Assembly: GCA_016719105.1 (NCBI GenBank)
Contig: JADKAQ010000046.1
Coordinates: forward strand, 682,001 to 746,000
Direction: 5' to 3'
Source of the DNA: Gemmatimonadota bacterium
GTDB taxonomy: Bacteria; Gemmatimonadota; Gemmatimonadetes; Gemmatimonadales; Gemmatimonadaceae
Length of the DNA: 64,000 nt
Made by a program: the position numbers and the translations under genes. Below are positions 1-9,000 of this stretch, in pieces; the first letter of the stretch is position 1, and each line of letters opens with the position of its first letter. The notes below the pieces were generated by a model. That model saw nothing but the letters and a program-made list of their open reading frames with translations, had not been told where the DNA came from and searched no databases.

Positions 1-178
1 GCGACCGCTCCGAGAGTTCCTGTGACGACAGGTCGAGCGACCGCTCGAGCATCTCGCGATCCACGTCGCTCTGCACGTAGGTCGCATCAACCATGGCGAG
101 GAAGGGCGCCAGTCCGTCGGGGAGCGCCTGCTCGGTGCCGAAGGCGCGACGCAGCTGGCGGGCGAGGAGCTTGTGCAT
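1..178 (-). CDS. N-terminal part of a probable sensor/signalling protein (runs off the window)
   Basis: Reading leftward from the ATG at 178, the frame stays open to the window edge for 59 codons. The residues begin MHKLLARQLRRAFG and continue with a segment containing YVQSDVDREMLERSLDLSS. In my recollection this N-terminal helix precedes PAS or histidine-kinase modules in proteins encoded directly after FIST sensors. The start lies only 2 bases after the TGA of the FIST gene, so the two are almost certainly co-transcribed and translationally coupled. The catalytic part is outside the window, so kinase versus GGDEF output cannot be decided. Confidence 0.65.
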   Translation of the reverse strand, partial: MHKLLARQLRRAFGTEQALPDGLAPFLAMVDATYVQSDVDREMLERSLDLSSQELSERS

Positions 179-180
179 CC

Positions 181-1371
181 TCACGCCTCTCGCAGGGTGG
201 TGACCGTCATCGTCTGGTTGTGCAGCGTGCAGGCGCCACCCGTCGCCCAGGGCGCGATCTCGCCGTACGAGTAGAAGCCGGCCAGGACCGGCGACGCCCC
301 CAGAACGTCGCGCACCCCGTCGAGCTCCTCTTCCACGCGCTGCTGCAGCACGAGCTTGCGCCCCACGCAGCTGATCAGAAGCGCCACCGTTGCCGGGGCC
401 CCGCCTAACGATTTGGTGGCGGTACGCGCCGCCCCCTCGGCCCCGTCCACGAGGCGATCGAAATTCGCCTTCATGAAGCGCGCCCGCGCCCCCATCGGCA
501 TGTCGCCGGCGAAGGTCATCGTCCCCGCTTCACGGTCCAGCGCCAGCAGCGTGCGCACCACCGGACGCGCATCGTCGCCACGCCGCAGCGCCATCGGAAA
601 GAGGAGGCCGCTCGACGGGAGGTCGCGCGCGTGATCGCCCAGATAGGACTCGTACAGCGGTATGGCGCTCCGCCCATCGAGTTCGTACAGCACGTTCCCC
701 TCGGCGCGCGTGATCTCCCACTCGGCGCCAAACGGATCCCAACCGCCCAACGATCCGTAGCCGACCTGCAGGCGCCGCCCCACGAAGCCGACGGCCACCG
801 CACCACCATGGACGAGGGCCGCGTCGTGCACCACGACGGTTTCCCCAAAGCGCGCGCCGTCGGCCGCCATCCCCCCCGTCACGCCGACCCCGGACGGAAG
901 CACCGCGGTGAGCCCCTCGACCAGGGCGCTCCCGTTCACCTCCAGCCCGTCGGAGAAGACGAGCACGTGCGCGAGATCCTCGGTCAGCAGCGCGCGCGCC
1001 AGCGCCTCGCCGAGGCCGCGGCTCCCCCCCGATTCGACCAGCGTCGCCCGGGCAATCCGCACCTGTGTGTGCTCGAACGTGAGCGCCGTGGCGACCAGCG
1101 AGTCGTCGAGCAGGCGGACGCCGGCGATCTCGCCCGCGGTGGAGCAGCCCACCACGCGCGCGTTGGGCCAGCGTGCCTGAATGGACGAGGACACCGTCGG
1201 AGAGCGCAACGCCGTGACGCTGCCGAAGACGAGCACCAGCGCCGCGGCCGCGTCGGGCGTCGGTTCGCCGTCGCCCTCCCAGCCGCCGAGGGGTGTCCAG
1301 ACGCTTTGTCGTGCCTGCATTGACGGGAATGGGTGACGCACCGGCGCCCCGTGGAAGGTGAGGGACGCCAT
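181..1371 (-). CDS. FIST N/C domain sensory protein
   Basis: 396 aa. The N-terminal half has the FIST_N pattern (VVGCSTAGEI, then ALTFEHTQVR, then VLVFSDGLEVNG and GVGVTGGMAADG). The C-terminal half has the FIST_C pattern (NVLYELDGRSAIPLYESYLG, ending VLAGFYSYGEIAPW and LHNQTMTVTTL). FIST domains are cytoplasmic small-ligand sensors, proposed to bind amino acids, that pair with kinases or cyclic-dinucleotide enzymes. This matches the signalling gene that follows 2 bases downstream. I chose the ATG at 1371 because GAAGG lies about 8 bases before it. An upstream in-frame start at 1422 and a downstream ATG at 1320 (MQARQSVW, where FIST homology really begins) remain possible. Expected to be a soluble input module. 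Confidence 0.85.
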   Translation of the reverse strand: MASLTFHGAPVRHPFPSMQARQSVWTPLGGWEGDGEPTPDAAAALVLVFGSVTALRSPTVSSSIQARWPNARVVGCSTAGEIAGVRLLDDSLVATALTFEHTQVRIARATLVESGGSRGLGEALARALLTEDLAHVLVFSDGLEVNGSALVEGLTAVLPSGVGVTGGMAADGARFGETVVVHDAALVHGGAVAVGFVGRRLQVGYGSLGGWDPFGAEWEITRAEGNVLYELDGRSAIPLYESYLGDHARDLPSSGLLFPMALRRGDDARPVVRTLLALDREAGTMTFAGDMPMGARARFMKANFDRLVDGAEGAARTATKSLGGAPATVALLISCVGRKLVLQQRVEEELDGVRDVLGASPVLAGFYSYGEIAPWATGGACTLHNQTMTVTTLREA

Positions 1372-1431
1372 TCGCTGGCCTTCGAATGAAGTGTCGTCCC
1401 GTTTCCCGCCACGCTTCAGCACCCGGCGCGC

Positions 1432-1472
1432 AAAACGAGGCGCGGCGCCCCCCGATTGGGGAGCGCCGCGCC
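1432..1472 (-). terminator. Rho-independent terminator of SusCD operon 1
   Basis: Hairpin with arms 1439-1453 and 1458-1472 and a GATT loop: 14 of 15 positions pair, all G/C rich. In the leftward direction it is followed after 3 bases by a TTTT run (AAAA at 1432-1435 on the + strand). It lies 78 bases after the stop of the SusD gene, in the right orientation to end that transcript. Confidence 0.75.
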
Positions 1473-1549
1473 TGAGGAACCTGGTGCGGATGGCTTACCG
1501 AAACGGCGAATGGACGGGAGACTGCCCCCCGACCATCGCCTGTTCGGGG

Positions 1550-2809
1550 CTAGAAGTTCGGGTTGGTCTGCTTCTCCGACAGCGGAGTGGCAAAGCAGAG
1601 GTCACGCCCGGCGAGTTCTTCGAGCGGGTCCAGCGCCCCCGGGCGGCTCGCGGCCGCCCAGCGACGGAGGTCACCCAGGCGCCGCCCCTCGAGCCAGAGC
1701 TCGATACCGCGCTCGCGCTTGAGCACGGCCCACGCTTCCGTCGCGTTGGCGGCGGTGCGCGGCGCGAGGCTGAGCCCCGTGCGACGCGCGTTGATGATCG
1801 CCATCGCCCCGGTGACGTCACCACCAATCAACTTCACTTCGGCCTCGATCAGGCGCATTTCCCAGCCGGAGGCCAGGTTGATGCCCGTGATGCGATCGGG
1901 GTACTTGGTCTGGAAGTACCACCGCACGCGCCCGAGGTTGCCCACCGCCGCGTCGCCCACGAGCACCGTGGCGCTCGAGTCGAACGGAACGCGCGGATCG
2001 CGCGTCGCCTTGCGATAGGCCTCGTTCGGCGTGTTCCAGACGGTGTGCGCGCGATACGGCTGGTTCGCGCTCGCCCAGTAGATGCGATTGTACTGATCCA
2101 GTTCGGTCTGGTAGTACGGCATCTTGTACGTGAAGGCGTTGTTCGTGATCGCGCCGGCGTCGGTCGCGGCAGCGGCGAAGTTCCCCTTGTACAGGCGCAC
2201 CGAGGCGCGTCCAGCCGTCGCCGCCTGCACGAGCGCGGTGTTGTTGGCCGCCGTCGCTACCGTGATCGCCTCGGTGAAGTTCGCCTCGGCCCGATCGAAG
2301 TAGATGGTGTGCGCCTGCGGAGCGCCACCGTTGATCACCCCCTGGCAGAAGTTCTCGCCAAGGTGACGGTTGGAAAAGCCGGCCCACACGAGCGCCTGCG
2401 CATGCTGCACGCTGTTGGCGGCCGCGGCGCCCAGCACCGTCTTGGCGCGGGACACCACGTCTTCCGCCGTCCAGCGCGAGCGCTGCGAGAGGTTCCAGAA
2501 GGTGTCGTCGTCATCCTCGGTGAGCTTGCCCGACTGCTGGCGCACCGTGATGCCGAACGACCCGGTGGAGCCGCCCGGGAAGATCTCCCGCGACGCGGCC
2601 GCGCCGGTATACGACGTCCAGTTGAGCGCTTCGGCCAGGTCGCGCCCGGTACCGTTCACCAGCGAGGCGAGGGCACCGACGTTGTTGAGTTGGTCGGCCT
2701 GGATCGGGCCGGGGTTCACCGCGTCGAGCGTGCACCCGGACAGCGCGGCGGTCAGGACGACGGCCGCGGTGGCGCGAGCGATGGTCGAGGAATTCGTCAT
2801 GAGAGTCAT
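1550..2809 (-). CDS. RagB/SusD-family outer-membrane lipoprotein (pair 1)
   Basis: 419 aa. Signal peptide with lipobox LSGC, the lipidated cysteine being residue 26. SusD proteins are surface lipoproteins that cap a SusC channel and bind oligomeric nutrients. The C-terminal signature LKRERGIELWLEGRRLGDLR is the classic RagB/SusD motif, and TPR-like helices fill the middle (for example ATAGRASVRLYKGNFAAA). The start is fixed by GGAGGA six bases before the ATG. It follows the SusC gene by 12 bases and ends before a terminator, so it is the last gene of a two-gene operon. No polysaccharide hydrolase is adjacent, so the substrate is unknown. It is somewhat shorter than Bacteroides SusD. Confidence 0.93.
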   Translation of the reverse strand: MTLMTNSSTIARATAAVVLTAALSGCTLDAVNPGPIQADQLNNVGALASLVNGTGRDLAEALNWTSYTGAAASREIFPGGSTGSFGITVRQQSGKLTEDDDDTFWNLSQRSRWTAEDVVSRAKTVLGAAAANSVQHAQALVWAGFSNRHLGENFCQGVINGGAPQAHTIYFDRAEANFTEAITVATAANNTALVQAATAGRASVRLYKGNFAAAATDAGAITNNAFTYKMPYYQTELDQYNRIYWASANQPYRAHTVWNTPNEAYRKATRDPRVPFDSSATVLVGDAAVGNLGRVRWYFQTKYPDRITGINLASGWEMRLIEAEVKLIGGDVTGAMAIINARRTGLSLAPRTAANATEAWAVLKRERGIELWLEGRRLGDLRRWAAASRPGALDPLEELAGRDLCFATPLSEKQTNPNF

Positions 2810-2821
2810 TGGCGTTTCCTC

Positions 2822-5740
2822 CTAGAACGTCATGCGGAGGGAGGTCAGGAACACGGCCGGTGCCGGGATGTGCTCCGAGATGTAGCGCACCGTCGCGTTG
2901 AAGCCGTCGTTCCCCGACATCTCCGGGTCAAACAGCGGCATGCCGTAGTTCTTGCGGAACAGGTTCTGGCCCGAGAAGACGAGCGAGCTGCTCGCGGTCC
3001 CCGGAACGAGGCGGCCGAGCGGCACGGTGACGGTGATGTCACGCACCTTGAAGAAGTCGGCCTTGAAGATGAACATGTCCTGGCGGACGTTGGCCGGGAT
3101 GCAGGTCAGCGTCTCGCGCACCGTGATCGGCTTCTGCGCGGCAATGTTCTTGTAGGCATCGAAGCACGTCGGCCAGAGCACCGAGCGCGAGAGCGCCTGG
3201 TACGAGGCGTCCTCGTTGATGTAGTGGCCGGCCTGGTACTCGCCGCGCATGGCGATGCTGATGTTGCGCCACGTGCGCAGGTTGATGTTGCCGCCGATGA
3301 TGCGCGTCGGCTGGGCCGGACCGAAGTCGTAGTTGGACGCGGTGTCCGGCGCGACGCCACGGGCGTCGGGGTTGCGGATGATCTTGCCGCGCAGCACCGG
3401 GGCCGGCAGCCCTTCCTTGACCCAGCCGTAGTTGCCCACCGTGAACGACGGCGCGCCACCAAGGCTGATCACCTTGCTCTTGTTGGTGCTGACGTTGAGC
3501 CCGGCGCTGAGCCCGAACTTCGGGCGCTCGACGATCGTGCCGGTGATGGCCATCTCGATCCCCGACTTCTCCATCTCGCCCACGTTCTGCAGCGTGTTGG
3601 CCAGGAAGCCGTTGGTGGGGATGGAACGCACGCTGAAGAGCGCGTCGGTCGTGGTGGCCTTGAAGTACGTGAAGTCGATGCCGAGGCGCCCCTGGAAGAG
3701 GCTCTCGTCAAAGCCGAGTTCGAGCTCGTTGGTGCGCTCCGGGCCTAAGTCCGGATTGCCTAGGTTGCTCGGGCGCACGGCCGTGGCCGTCCCCCAGCCC
3801 ACCTGGTTGTACGTCCGCACGGCGGCAAAGGCGCCCGGCGCGCGGCCGGCCTGCCCGTACGCGGCGCGCAGCTTGAGCGTGCCCAGGTTGTCGTTCCAGA
3901 AGCCCTCGTCCGACACGACCCACGAGCCGGACACCTTGGGATAGAACTGGAAGCCGAAGTCCTTGCCGAAGGCGCTGTTGCCGTCCATGCGCCCGCCTAA
4001 CGTCACGAAGTAGCGATCCTTGAAGCCGATGAGCGCCTGCGTGAAGGCCCCGCCGGTGACCACGCGCTGGCGATTCTCGTCGGCGTTCTTCACGCCGCCA
4101 GATGCAACCGTTGGCGGTGACGGCGTGGCGAAGTTCTCCGAGTACGCCACCGCATCACCCACCAGCGAGTTCACGTACTGCGTCCCGCCCGAGGCGGTGA
4201 TGCGCAGGTCGTTGCCCAGCTGGAACTCGTAGTTGTTGACCCAGTCGGTGCTCAGCGTGTTGTTGGACCAGCGCTGGTTCTGGATCACGCCTAACGGCAC
4301 GGCCGGGAAGCCGAACGGGCGCAGGTTGCGATTCTCCAGCGCCGCGCGGTCATAGCCCACCGTGAAGCGGCTCGAGAACTTGGCAATCGGCGTCCAGGTG
4401 GTCGTCACGCCCAGGATCGAGCGGTCGATGTAGCTGTCCAGCTGCTGCTGGAAGACCTTGGCGATCGTGTCCGGGCTCGCATTCCCGAAGTAGTTGCGGT
4501 CGCGACGGAAGGCGTTGAGCGTGACACCCTGCGCGTTGTTGCCGGCCGGCGTCTGGTTGATCAGCGAGTTGTTGTACGCGCTGCTCCAGTTCACCGCCAC
4601 GTTCTTGATGGGCGCGAAATCGAGGTTGGCGCGGATCTGGTACTTGCGGTCCTTGTCGTTCGGCAGCACGCCGTCGGTATTGTCGGCGTTCATCGAGACG
4701 AGGTACTTCAGGTTGTCGCCCTGCCCGCCCGACACCTGCGCCGCCGCGCCGTAGCGCATGGCGTAGTTCTCCGGCCCGAAGCGCTCGGACGTCTCACCTT
4801 GCCGGTTCGTCGTCGAGTTGCGCAGGAACGGATCCATGAAGAGCAGCGGCGCCGAGTCCGTGCCGAACTTCTGCAGCGAGCTGAAGCCCGAGTTGAGCTG
4901 CACGTTCCACTTGGCCGCACCCTGCGCGCCGCGCTTGGTGAAGATCTGGATCACGCCAGCCGCCGCGTCGGTGCCGTACAGCGTGGCCGCCGCCGCCCCC
5001 TTCACGACTTCGATGCGCTCGATGTCGTCCGGATTGATGTCGTTGAGCGGCGACCCGTACGCGTTGGCGCCGCGCTGCGTGGTCCCCGTGAAGATGCCGT
5101 TGCGCGGATACTCGTCCGAGCGCGTGCGCACGCCGTCGATGAAGATCAGCGGCTGGTTGGTCAGCGCGACCGACGTCGACCCACGCAGGCGGATCGCCGA
5201 GCCGGCGCCCGAGTTCCCCGTCGCCCCGCCGACGTTCACCCCCGCCATGCGACCGGCGAGCATGTTCGACACGTTGCTCGGCACCTCGGGCAGCTCCGAC
5301 ACCTTCACCTGACCGATCGAGTTCCCGACCTCGCGCTTGCGCGCCGAGCCACCGGTCCCCGTCACGACCACTTCGTCGAGCGAAATGGCGCTCTGCGTGA
5401 GCGCGAAGTCGAGCGTCACCGCAGCCCCCGCGGTCACCGAGACCGACTTCTCCGTCGGCTGGTAGCCGATGAGGCGCACGCGCACCACCTGGGTCCCGGG
5501 CGGTACCGCGGCGATGGAGTACGACCCATCCGCGTTGGTCAGCGCCCCGAGCTGCGTTCCGGCGACGAACACCTGGGCGTTGCCGAGCGGTGCGCCTGCG
5601 GCGGCATTGGTGACCTTCCCGCGAATGGTCCCTTGTGCCTGTTGTGCACTGAGGGCCCCAGGTGCGAACGCGACCAGCAGCGCGATCGCGGCCCCGAGTC
5701 CTCGAGTCCAGCGACCCGACGTTTGACGACTGTTGTGCAT
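2822..5740 (-). CDS. SusC-type TonB-dependent outer-membrane receptor (pair 1)
   Basis: 972 aa from the ATG at 5740, preceded by GAGG at good spacing; the frame is open further upstream but lacks a sensible start. Order: signal peptide (1-33, ending GALSAQQ), carboxypeptidase-regulatory-like domain (about 38-117), the DEVVVTG segment (122-128) that stands in for a TonB box, plug domain (about 131-270, with LIFIDGVRTRSD and IERIEVVKGAAAATLYG), then the 22-strand barrel, ending in an aromatic residue (LRMTF). It would import oligomers across the outer membrane using TonB energy, with the SusD lipoprotein encoded 12 bases downstream. A sigma-70-like promoter is visible at 5891-5921. Intact, in contrast to the second SusC gene at 11963. 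Confidence 0.95.
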   Translation of the reverse strand: MHNSRQTSGRWTRGLGAAIALLVAFAPGALSAQQAQGTIRGKVTNAAAGAPLGNAQVFVAGTQLGALTNADGSYSIAAVPPGTQVVRVRLIGYQPTEKSVSVTAGAAVTLDFALTQSAISLDEVVVTGTGGSARKREVGNSIGQVKVSELPEVPSNVSNMLAGRMAGVNVGGATGNSGAGSAIRLRGSTSVALTNQPLIFIDGVRTRSDEYPRNGIFTGTTQRGANAYGSPLNDINPDDIERIEVVKGAAAATLYGTDAAAGVIQIFTKRGAQGAAKWNVQLNSGFSSLQKFGTDSAPLLFMDPFLRNSTTNRQGETSERFGPENYAMRYGAAAQVSGGQGDNLKYLVSMNADNTDGVLPNDKDRKYQIRANLDFAPIKNVAVNWSSAYNNSLINQTPAGNNAQGVTLNAFRRDRNYFGNASPDTIAKVFQQQLDSYIDRSILGVTTTWTPIAKFSSRFTVGYDRAALENRNLRPFGFPAVPLGVIQNQRWSNNTLSTDWVNNYEFQLGNDLRITASGGTQYVNSLVGDAVAYSENFATPSPPTVASGGVKNADENRQRVVTGGAFTQALIGFKDRYFVTLGGRMDGNSAFGKDFGFQFYPKVSGSWVVSDEGFWNDNLGTLKLRAAYGQAGRAPGAFAAVRTYNQVGWGTATAVRPSNLGNPDLGPERTNELELGFDESLFQGRLGIDFTYFKATTTDALFSVRSIPTNGFLANTLQNVGEMEKSGIEMAITGTIVERPKFGLSAGLNVSTNKSKVISLGGAPSFTVGNYGWVKEGLPAPVLRGKIIRNPDARGVAPDTASNYDFGPAQPTRIIGGNINLRTWRNISIAMRGEYQAGHYINEDASYQALSRSVLWPTCFDAYKNIAAQKPITVRETLTCIPANVRQDMFIFKADFFKVRDITVTVPLGRLVPGTASSSLVFSGQNLFRKNYGMPLFDPEMSGNDGFNATVRYISEHIPAPAVFLTSLRMTF

Positions 5741-5890
5741 CACGACCTCATGTGGAGAGGAGTGGGGGAAGCGCGTCCGCACGCACGCCGTGGCAGCAAC
5801 GGCGCTGGAGGCCTGCCGAGAGATGCGACCACGAGCGGCGGGGAGGACGGGAGGCCCCGCGAGCCCATGTGCCGGGCGGAAACGCGCGGC

Positions 5891-5921
5891 ATAGCATCCC
5901 ACCGAACGGGGGCGATGTCAA
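5891..5921 (-). promoter_or_regulatory. Putative promoter of SusCD operon 1; divergent intergenic region 5741-6053
   Basis: Leftward reading shows a perfect TTGACA (complement of 5916-5921) and, 18-19 bases on, ATGCTAT (complement of 5891-5897) as a weak -10. The leader to the ATG at 5740 is about 150 bases. This 313-base gap separates divergent genes. Near the rightward gene there is CTTATAGT at about 6022-6029, a possible -10, but no convincing -35. I see no other structure in the gap. Confidence 0.45.
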
Positions 5922-6053
5922 CACAGCTATTTTCCCGGGTCGCGCAAGCCTCTCCCCGATCGGGTAGGCCCCCCCGCTCGCCCCCCATTCGCCTCGCAAC
6001 TCCTCGCCTCGTCGCTCGTCCTCTTATAGTTGCCCTCCCCCGCCTCGCCCCTG

Positions 6054-9000
6054 ATGTCCGCCGCCGACCCCACGACGCCCGATCTCGAGGCGCTCCTCGA
6101 CCAGGGGCGTCTCGCGGAGCTGCGCGGCCAGACCCAATCGGCGCGTGACTTGTACGAACGGGCGCTGCACTCGCTCGTCCCGGGAACGCCGGCGTGGACC
6201 ATCGCCCGCCTCCTGCTCGGCATCGGGCGTACGCACCTCGCCAATCGCAACCTCGGGGCAGCGCTCGATTGCGTCGAGGCGGTCATCGCCCTCCCCGAGG
6301 AATCGGGGATGGACGTCGCGATCGCCGAGGCGCACGAGCTGCGCGGACGCATCCGGTGGCGCGAGGGACAGCTCGGCGCCGCGGCGGAGGACTTCACCGA
6401 CTCGCGCCATCGCGCCCGCCTCGCCGGCCGGCCAGCCCTCGCAGCGTTAGGCGCGACCCACCTGGCCGACCTCGCCCTCCTGCGCGGCGACAGCGCCGAA
6501 GCCATCGCCCTCGCCGAGATGGCCGTGACCGAGTACCGCTCGGGGGGCGACGAGGCGCTCGCTGGCCTCACCGCCGCGCGCCTCGCCACGCTCTACGCCG
6601 ACGCCAAGCGCTGGAACGCCGCCGAGCAGGCCTTTGCCGCCGCCGCCGCGTCGGCCACCCAGCGGCGCGACGAGCACCTGCTGGCGATCCTCGAGCTGGC
6701 GCGCGCCGAGATGGCGCTCGACCGCGCCAACGTCGAACGCGCCCAGGCCTCCGCCGAGCGCGCGCTCGATCTCGCCCGTCGCCTCGACGACGTCGCCCTC
6801 ATCGCACGCGCCCTCACCCTCAACGGGGTCGTGGCCCGAGAGCTCGGGGACCACGCACGCGCCGAACGACTCCTCGAGCAGGGCGACCGTCAGGCACAGG
6901 AACTCGACGACCTCCTGCTCATCGCCGAGACCGCCCGCGAGCGCGCCGACCTCCTCGCCCGCGACGACCGCCACGCCGAGGCGCTGGGCGCGCTCAATCG
7001 TGCGTATCGCGCCCTCGCCCAGCTCCGCGTGCGCGGCGCCGATGGTGACGCGACCCGGCGCCTCCGCCGCCTGGACGACGGCTTCATCGACGTGGTACGC
7101 CGCTGGGCGCAGCGCATCGAGTCCAAGGACCACGCCACCGCCGGACACTGCGACCGCGTCGCCGACCTCACCTGCGAGATCGCCCGGCGCATGGGGGTCG
7201 AGGCGCACGCCCTGGTCTGGTACCGCGTCGGCGCCTACCTGCACGACATCGGCAAGCTCGAGGTCCCCCCCGCGATCCTGAACAAGGCCGGGCGACTGAG
7301 CGCCGAAGAATGGGCGATCGTCAAGCGACACCCGGCCGCCGGCGCCGCCATGCTGCGCGGCGTCGACTTCCCCTGGGAAGTGCGCCCGATCGTCGAATCG
7401 CACCACGAGTGCTGGGATGGCTCCGGCTACCCGCACGGCCTGGCCGGCGAGGAGATCCCGTTGGCGGCGCGCATCTTCACCGTCGCCGACGTCTACGACG
7501 CCCTCGTCTCTCGCCGCTCGTTCAAGGCGGCCCTCTCGCATCACGAAGCCCTCGACGTGATGCGTCGCGACGTGGGGCGGCAGTTCGACCCCGCCGTCTT
7601 CAAGGTCTTCGAGGAGGTCGTGCGCGATGGGATCGCGATCCCCGGGATCACCTCCGCCGCCGCGCTCCCCGCGCGCGTGGAGACGCGCGAGCCCCCGCTC
7701 CTCGACGACGCCCTCACCTCGGTCGCCGACCGCGCCTCGTGGACGCAGCGCGCCGCCCGCCTCCTGGGCGCGCGCCAGGGAAACGCGCAGCCGGTCGCGC
7801 TGCTGCTCCTCGACATCGACCACTTCTCGCGCGTCAATGCGACCTACGGGCGGCTGCAAGGCGACGACCTGCTGTGGGCGGTGGCCAAGGTGCTGCAGCG
7901 CGGACTGCGCACGGGCGACCTGATCGGGCGACGCGGCAGCGACGAGTTTGTCATCCTCCTGCCGGCCACCACCTCCGAGGTCGCGCTGGAGATCGCCGAG
8001 CGACTGCGCGAGGCCTGTGCGCGCCTGCGGTGCGCCCGGCGGGACGCCCCCGAGGAGGAGATCGCCATCTCGGTCTCCGTCGCGGTGGCCAGCGCCCCGC
8101 AGGACGGCGAGACCGTCGAGGGACTGCTCGCCGCCACCGACCGCGCCCTGTATCGCGCCAAGCGCGACGGGCGCGATCGCGTGGTGGTGGCCGACCAGGC
8201 CGACGCGCACGCCGCGCGCGCGCGCCTCGACTTCGATGCCTTCGTCGCCCGCGAGGACGAACTGCGCACCCTCGTGGGGCAGCTCGACCTGGCCAGTCGC
8301 GGCGACGCGCGCCTGGTCTCCCTCGTAGGCGAAGAAGGGATCGGGAAGACGGCCCTCGTCAGGCACCTCGAGCCCGAAATCCGCCTGCGCGCCGGGACGC
8401 TGCTCACCGCCCAGTGCCTCGACGGCGACCAGTCGGCCCCCTACGCCCCCTGGACCGACATCGTCGCGCGCCTGCACAGCATGGGGATGCTGGCACTCGA
8501 GGAGTGGCGCGCACTCCCGCAGATCATCCCCGACATTCCGCCGCCGCGCGACGGCGACGACTGGGCGCTCACTCCCTCGCTGCTCCAGGAGGAGATCGTG
8601 CGTGCGGTGCGTCGGGTCGCGCGCGACCGCCTCCTCGTCCTCGTCTTCGAGGACATGCAGTGGGCCGACGCCGCCAGCTGGGCCGTGCTCGACATCCTCA
8701 TGGGGGCGGTCGACGCCGAGCGGCTCTTCATCGTCGTCACGCTGCGCCCCGACGAGGCGCGCAGCGCAGCAGACTGGCGCCGCCGCCTCACGCAGCGCGC
8801 GCGCGCCAGCCAGCTCTCGCTCCGGCGCTTCACCTTGGACGAGCTGCGCCGCTGGGCGCAGGTCGTCTTCCGCGATGCGGATCCGGGCGACGAGTTTCCC
8901 CGCATCCTGCACGAGTACACCGAGGGGATCCCGCTCAACGTCGTCCATGTCCTGCACGCCTTTGCCGAGGCGGGGGGGATCTGGTACGGCGGCACGCGCT

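Noticed and set aside
1358..3748. Rightward open frame of about 800 codons over SusD/SusC 1
   Set aside because: Arg/Val/Glu-rich antisense shadow of well-recognised genes.
5741..5902. Upstream extension of SusC 1 to 5902
   Set aside because: The signal peptide begins at 5740, with a ribosome site; upstream residues are non-homologous and cover the promoter.
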